Positions 63,501 through 64,000 of a stretch of DNA of 64,000 bases are shown piece by piece (the stretch's first letter is position 1; each line of letters begins with the position of its first letter). Below the pieces are notes generated by a model. The model did no database searches, was not told the origin of the DNA, and worked only from the letters and a program-made list of their open reading frames with translations. The stretch comes from PWXP01 sp040772845 (GTDB lineage Bacteria; Planctomycetota; Planctomycetia; Pirellulales; Thermoguttaceae), in the NCBI GenBank assembly GCA_040772845.1, contig JAXGXG010000001.1, positions 1,116,001 through 1,180,000 of the forward strand, given 5' to 3'. The translations under genes and the position numbers were made by a program.

Positions 63501-64000
63501 GCCATCAGGTCCGCCAGGGCGGCACGCGCCGGGCCGAACGTTCGATCGATACTCAATGCGTTCCGGTACGCGGCCTCCGCCTGCTTCCGGTCGCCCAGAT
63601 GCTGATAGCAGCGCCCTCGCCAGTAGTCCGCCTGTTTCATCAGGTTCGGCCATTGGGCGAGCTGGCTGCGAATCCGTTCCAGCTTGCGGGCGGCATCCTG
63701 CCATAGCCCCTCCTGAATGGCAAGCCGCGCTTCCAGATAGGTTGTGCGCGCCTCGGAGAAGTCGGTGTCTTTCAGCTCGGCGACCATCTTCTTCGCCATG
63801 CTCAACTCGCCACCGTCCAGGTACAGATTGCCGAGATACCAAAGCAACTGGGGGGCACGATCGGTTGCGCCGAGTCCTCGTGTGATGAACGCAATAGCTT
63901 CATCTCGCTTGCCTTCTCGCAGGGCAACGTCGGCGGCAATGGCGTACATGGGGATGTGGTCGGGATACTCTTCGATGCCTTTCACGGCATACTGGCGCGC
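60533..64000 (-). CDS. Very large TPR-repeat protein (runs off right edge)
   Basis: At least 1155 residues of tandem TPR-like helical repeats (about 30-35 residues each) are visible, for example LGDRKQAEAAYRNALSIDRTF, YDEAEEHYRAVLREHPNHSV and NLAVLLALQGIKLDEAKQLV. It has no membrane segment in the visible part. The frame is open at the right edge, so the N-terminus lies outside the window. A Val codon at 63985 is not a convincing start. Such huge TPR proteins often act as scaffolds in the periplasm or in polysaccharide synthesis. The stop codon TAA-type end is at 60533. Confidence 0.85.
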   Translation of the reverse strand, partial: ARQYAVKGIEEYPDHIPMYAIAADVALREGKRDEAIAFITRGLGATDRAPQLLWYLGNLYLDGGELSMAKKMVAELKDTDFSEARTTYLEARLAIQEGLWQDAARKLERIRSQLAQWPNLMKQADYWRGRCYQHLGDRKQAEAAYRNALSIDRTFGPARAALADLMAASGELDEAVGEFGQMLRMADPTPAGLAHYARLSILRTLQLPAKERNWAAAERAIGELEKAAPGSPDAVRLRAEVLLAQDQGEAAVKLVTDALEKNPDELGLWLTRIALAMRIKEWDDAEQLLAQARERFGDVVLLRLVKARYLVGRYGAKASDELRFLADGLDQYPEQQRYQLLLGLISAAQQVDNWDLSKQWALRLVKQQPGNLGVRVALFEQAMREKDIAGMKEQLAAIKDIQGEGAQWLYGQAVLLTLEAEDGSDARLHQALGFLERAAEQRPRWSRVPLLAAGIYERQGHYEEALDHYRTAVDLGETSTAAYRHFIQLLTRRGHFQEAQERLRQLDQSDSELSSDLERLRGGVLASAGQLDQALKHARMAAADSKEYADHLWYGRLAAATGQREKAAGNDDAAKLNWDEAERAFRRAVELEPNAADARLSLLQFYVISEQKNPAAAQLDQIREQVAQPERALVLASAYELLGEPGKAEEQYLAARKAQPDDPRAARALAEFYWRTNRSEQAEELVRQVMQGDAIRADDGDRRWARRLLARILTARGGYRNLVDATKLIDENLKLGENEIDRRMKVALDQAHPSRANREKAIEALERIVAGQGQKSPGDALGLAQLYLAAGNWAKARPLLRDLVAEHPGELRYLATFVEAMLKNNETVDVQPYLDQLVAAAPNNLGTVNLQAEAFFRTKQYQKALDLLKEFVDRKDAEPADGPVRLRAVAGVLEQFVNRLREAKESAWARQFMDAAEPLYRRYVQAQPEHELVMAAFLARQGRTAEAVDMFERRWSSLTPANLAQMAAILLNSEAATESHIERTERIIKRALEASPDAAALHLVLADARTVQGRYDEAEEHYRAVLREHPNHSVALNNLAVLLALQGIKLDEAKQLVDRAIEASGPVAALLDSRATVYNARGEYGKALADIDRALAEEQSPVWLFHKAQICFRAGKKQAAAQALGEAHWKGLKPDMLQPLEVAEYQKMQRALQKK

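Noticed and set aside
1..64000. CRISPR arrays or rRNA genes
   Set aside because: No regularly spaced repeat-spacer pattern and no rRNA-like sequence was seen.

Overview
The window looks like a chromosomal stretch of a GC-rich planctomycete-type bacterium. The evidence is the combination of PEP-CTERM/LamG surface proteins, several Tat-exported Gfo/Idh/MocA oxidoreductases, a DUF1080 protein, a DUF1559-like membrane protein, HEAT and TPR proteins, an ECF sigma factor with a membrane anti-sigma, huge Rhs proteins and many weak Shine-Dalgarno sites. A complete Rnf complex and a [FeFe]-hydrogenase-like sensor kinase suggest an anaerobic or facultative lifestyle. This placement is inference from gene content; there is no rRNA in the window.

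Layout. 0-3 kb: the 5' part of an autotransporter-type beta-strand-repeat protein that runs off the left edge, then a histidine kinase fused to an [FeFe]-hydrogenase-like sensor module. 3.2-5.0 kb: an ISKra4-like insertion sequence with perfect 14-bp terminal inverted repeats, a 9-bp target duplication and a transposase split at a T7 run. 5-8.7 kb: repeat-rich debris with an orphan Rhs tip carrying a C-terminal toxin-like domain, a probable immunity gene and a further Rhs scrap. 8.7-10 kb: a broken beta-helix gene. 10-13 kb: a TPR protein and a Wza-like polysaccharide export protein in an operon. 13.3-14.5 kb: a single-domain response regulator and a PIN toxin-antitoxin pair.

14.9-20.3 kb holds rnfCDGEAB in one co-directional run, encoding the membrane ferredoxin:NAD+ oxidoreductase. 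20.8-28 kb holds two Tat oxidoreductases, a PEP-CTERM LamG protein, a HEAT-repeat protein and a DUF1080 protein, which together look like carbohydrate-degradation and surface functions. 28.5-37.7 kb holds a DUF1559-like membrane protein, a zinc-ribbon membrane protein, a RecQ helicase, a FliN-type SpoA protein and an ECF sigma/anti-sigma pair.

37.8-49 kb is a polymorphic-toxin locus on the minus strand. A 1975-residue Rhs protein ends in a low-GC, glycine-rich hydrophobic tail and is followed by a four-helix membrane protein, a likely immunity partner. Downstream lie two decayed partial Rhs copies, one split by an IS3 element whose exact ends can be read by comparison with the intact copy, and a secreted LRR protein. 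49-51 kb has a three-copy repeat around a small zinc-ribbon gene. 51-64 kb has fmt, tRNA-Ser(CGA), a DUF3800 protein, a LamG PEP-CTERM protein, a third Tat oxidoreductase flanked on both sides by 5' and 3' remnants of a paralogue, a DUF4062-ATPase protein with a short overlapping upstream frame, and a very large TPR protein that runs off the right edge.
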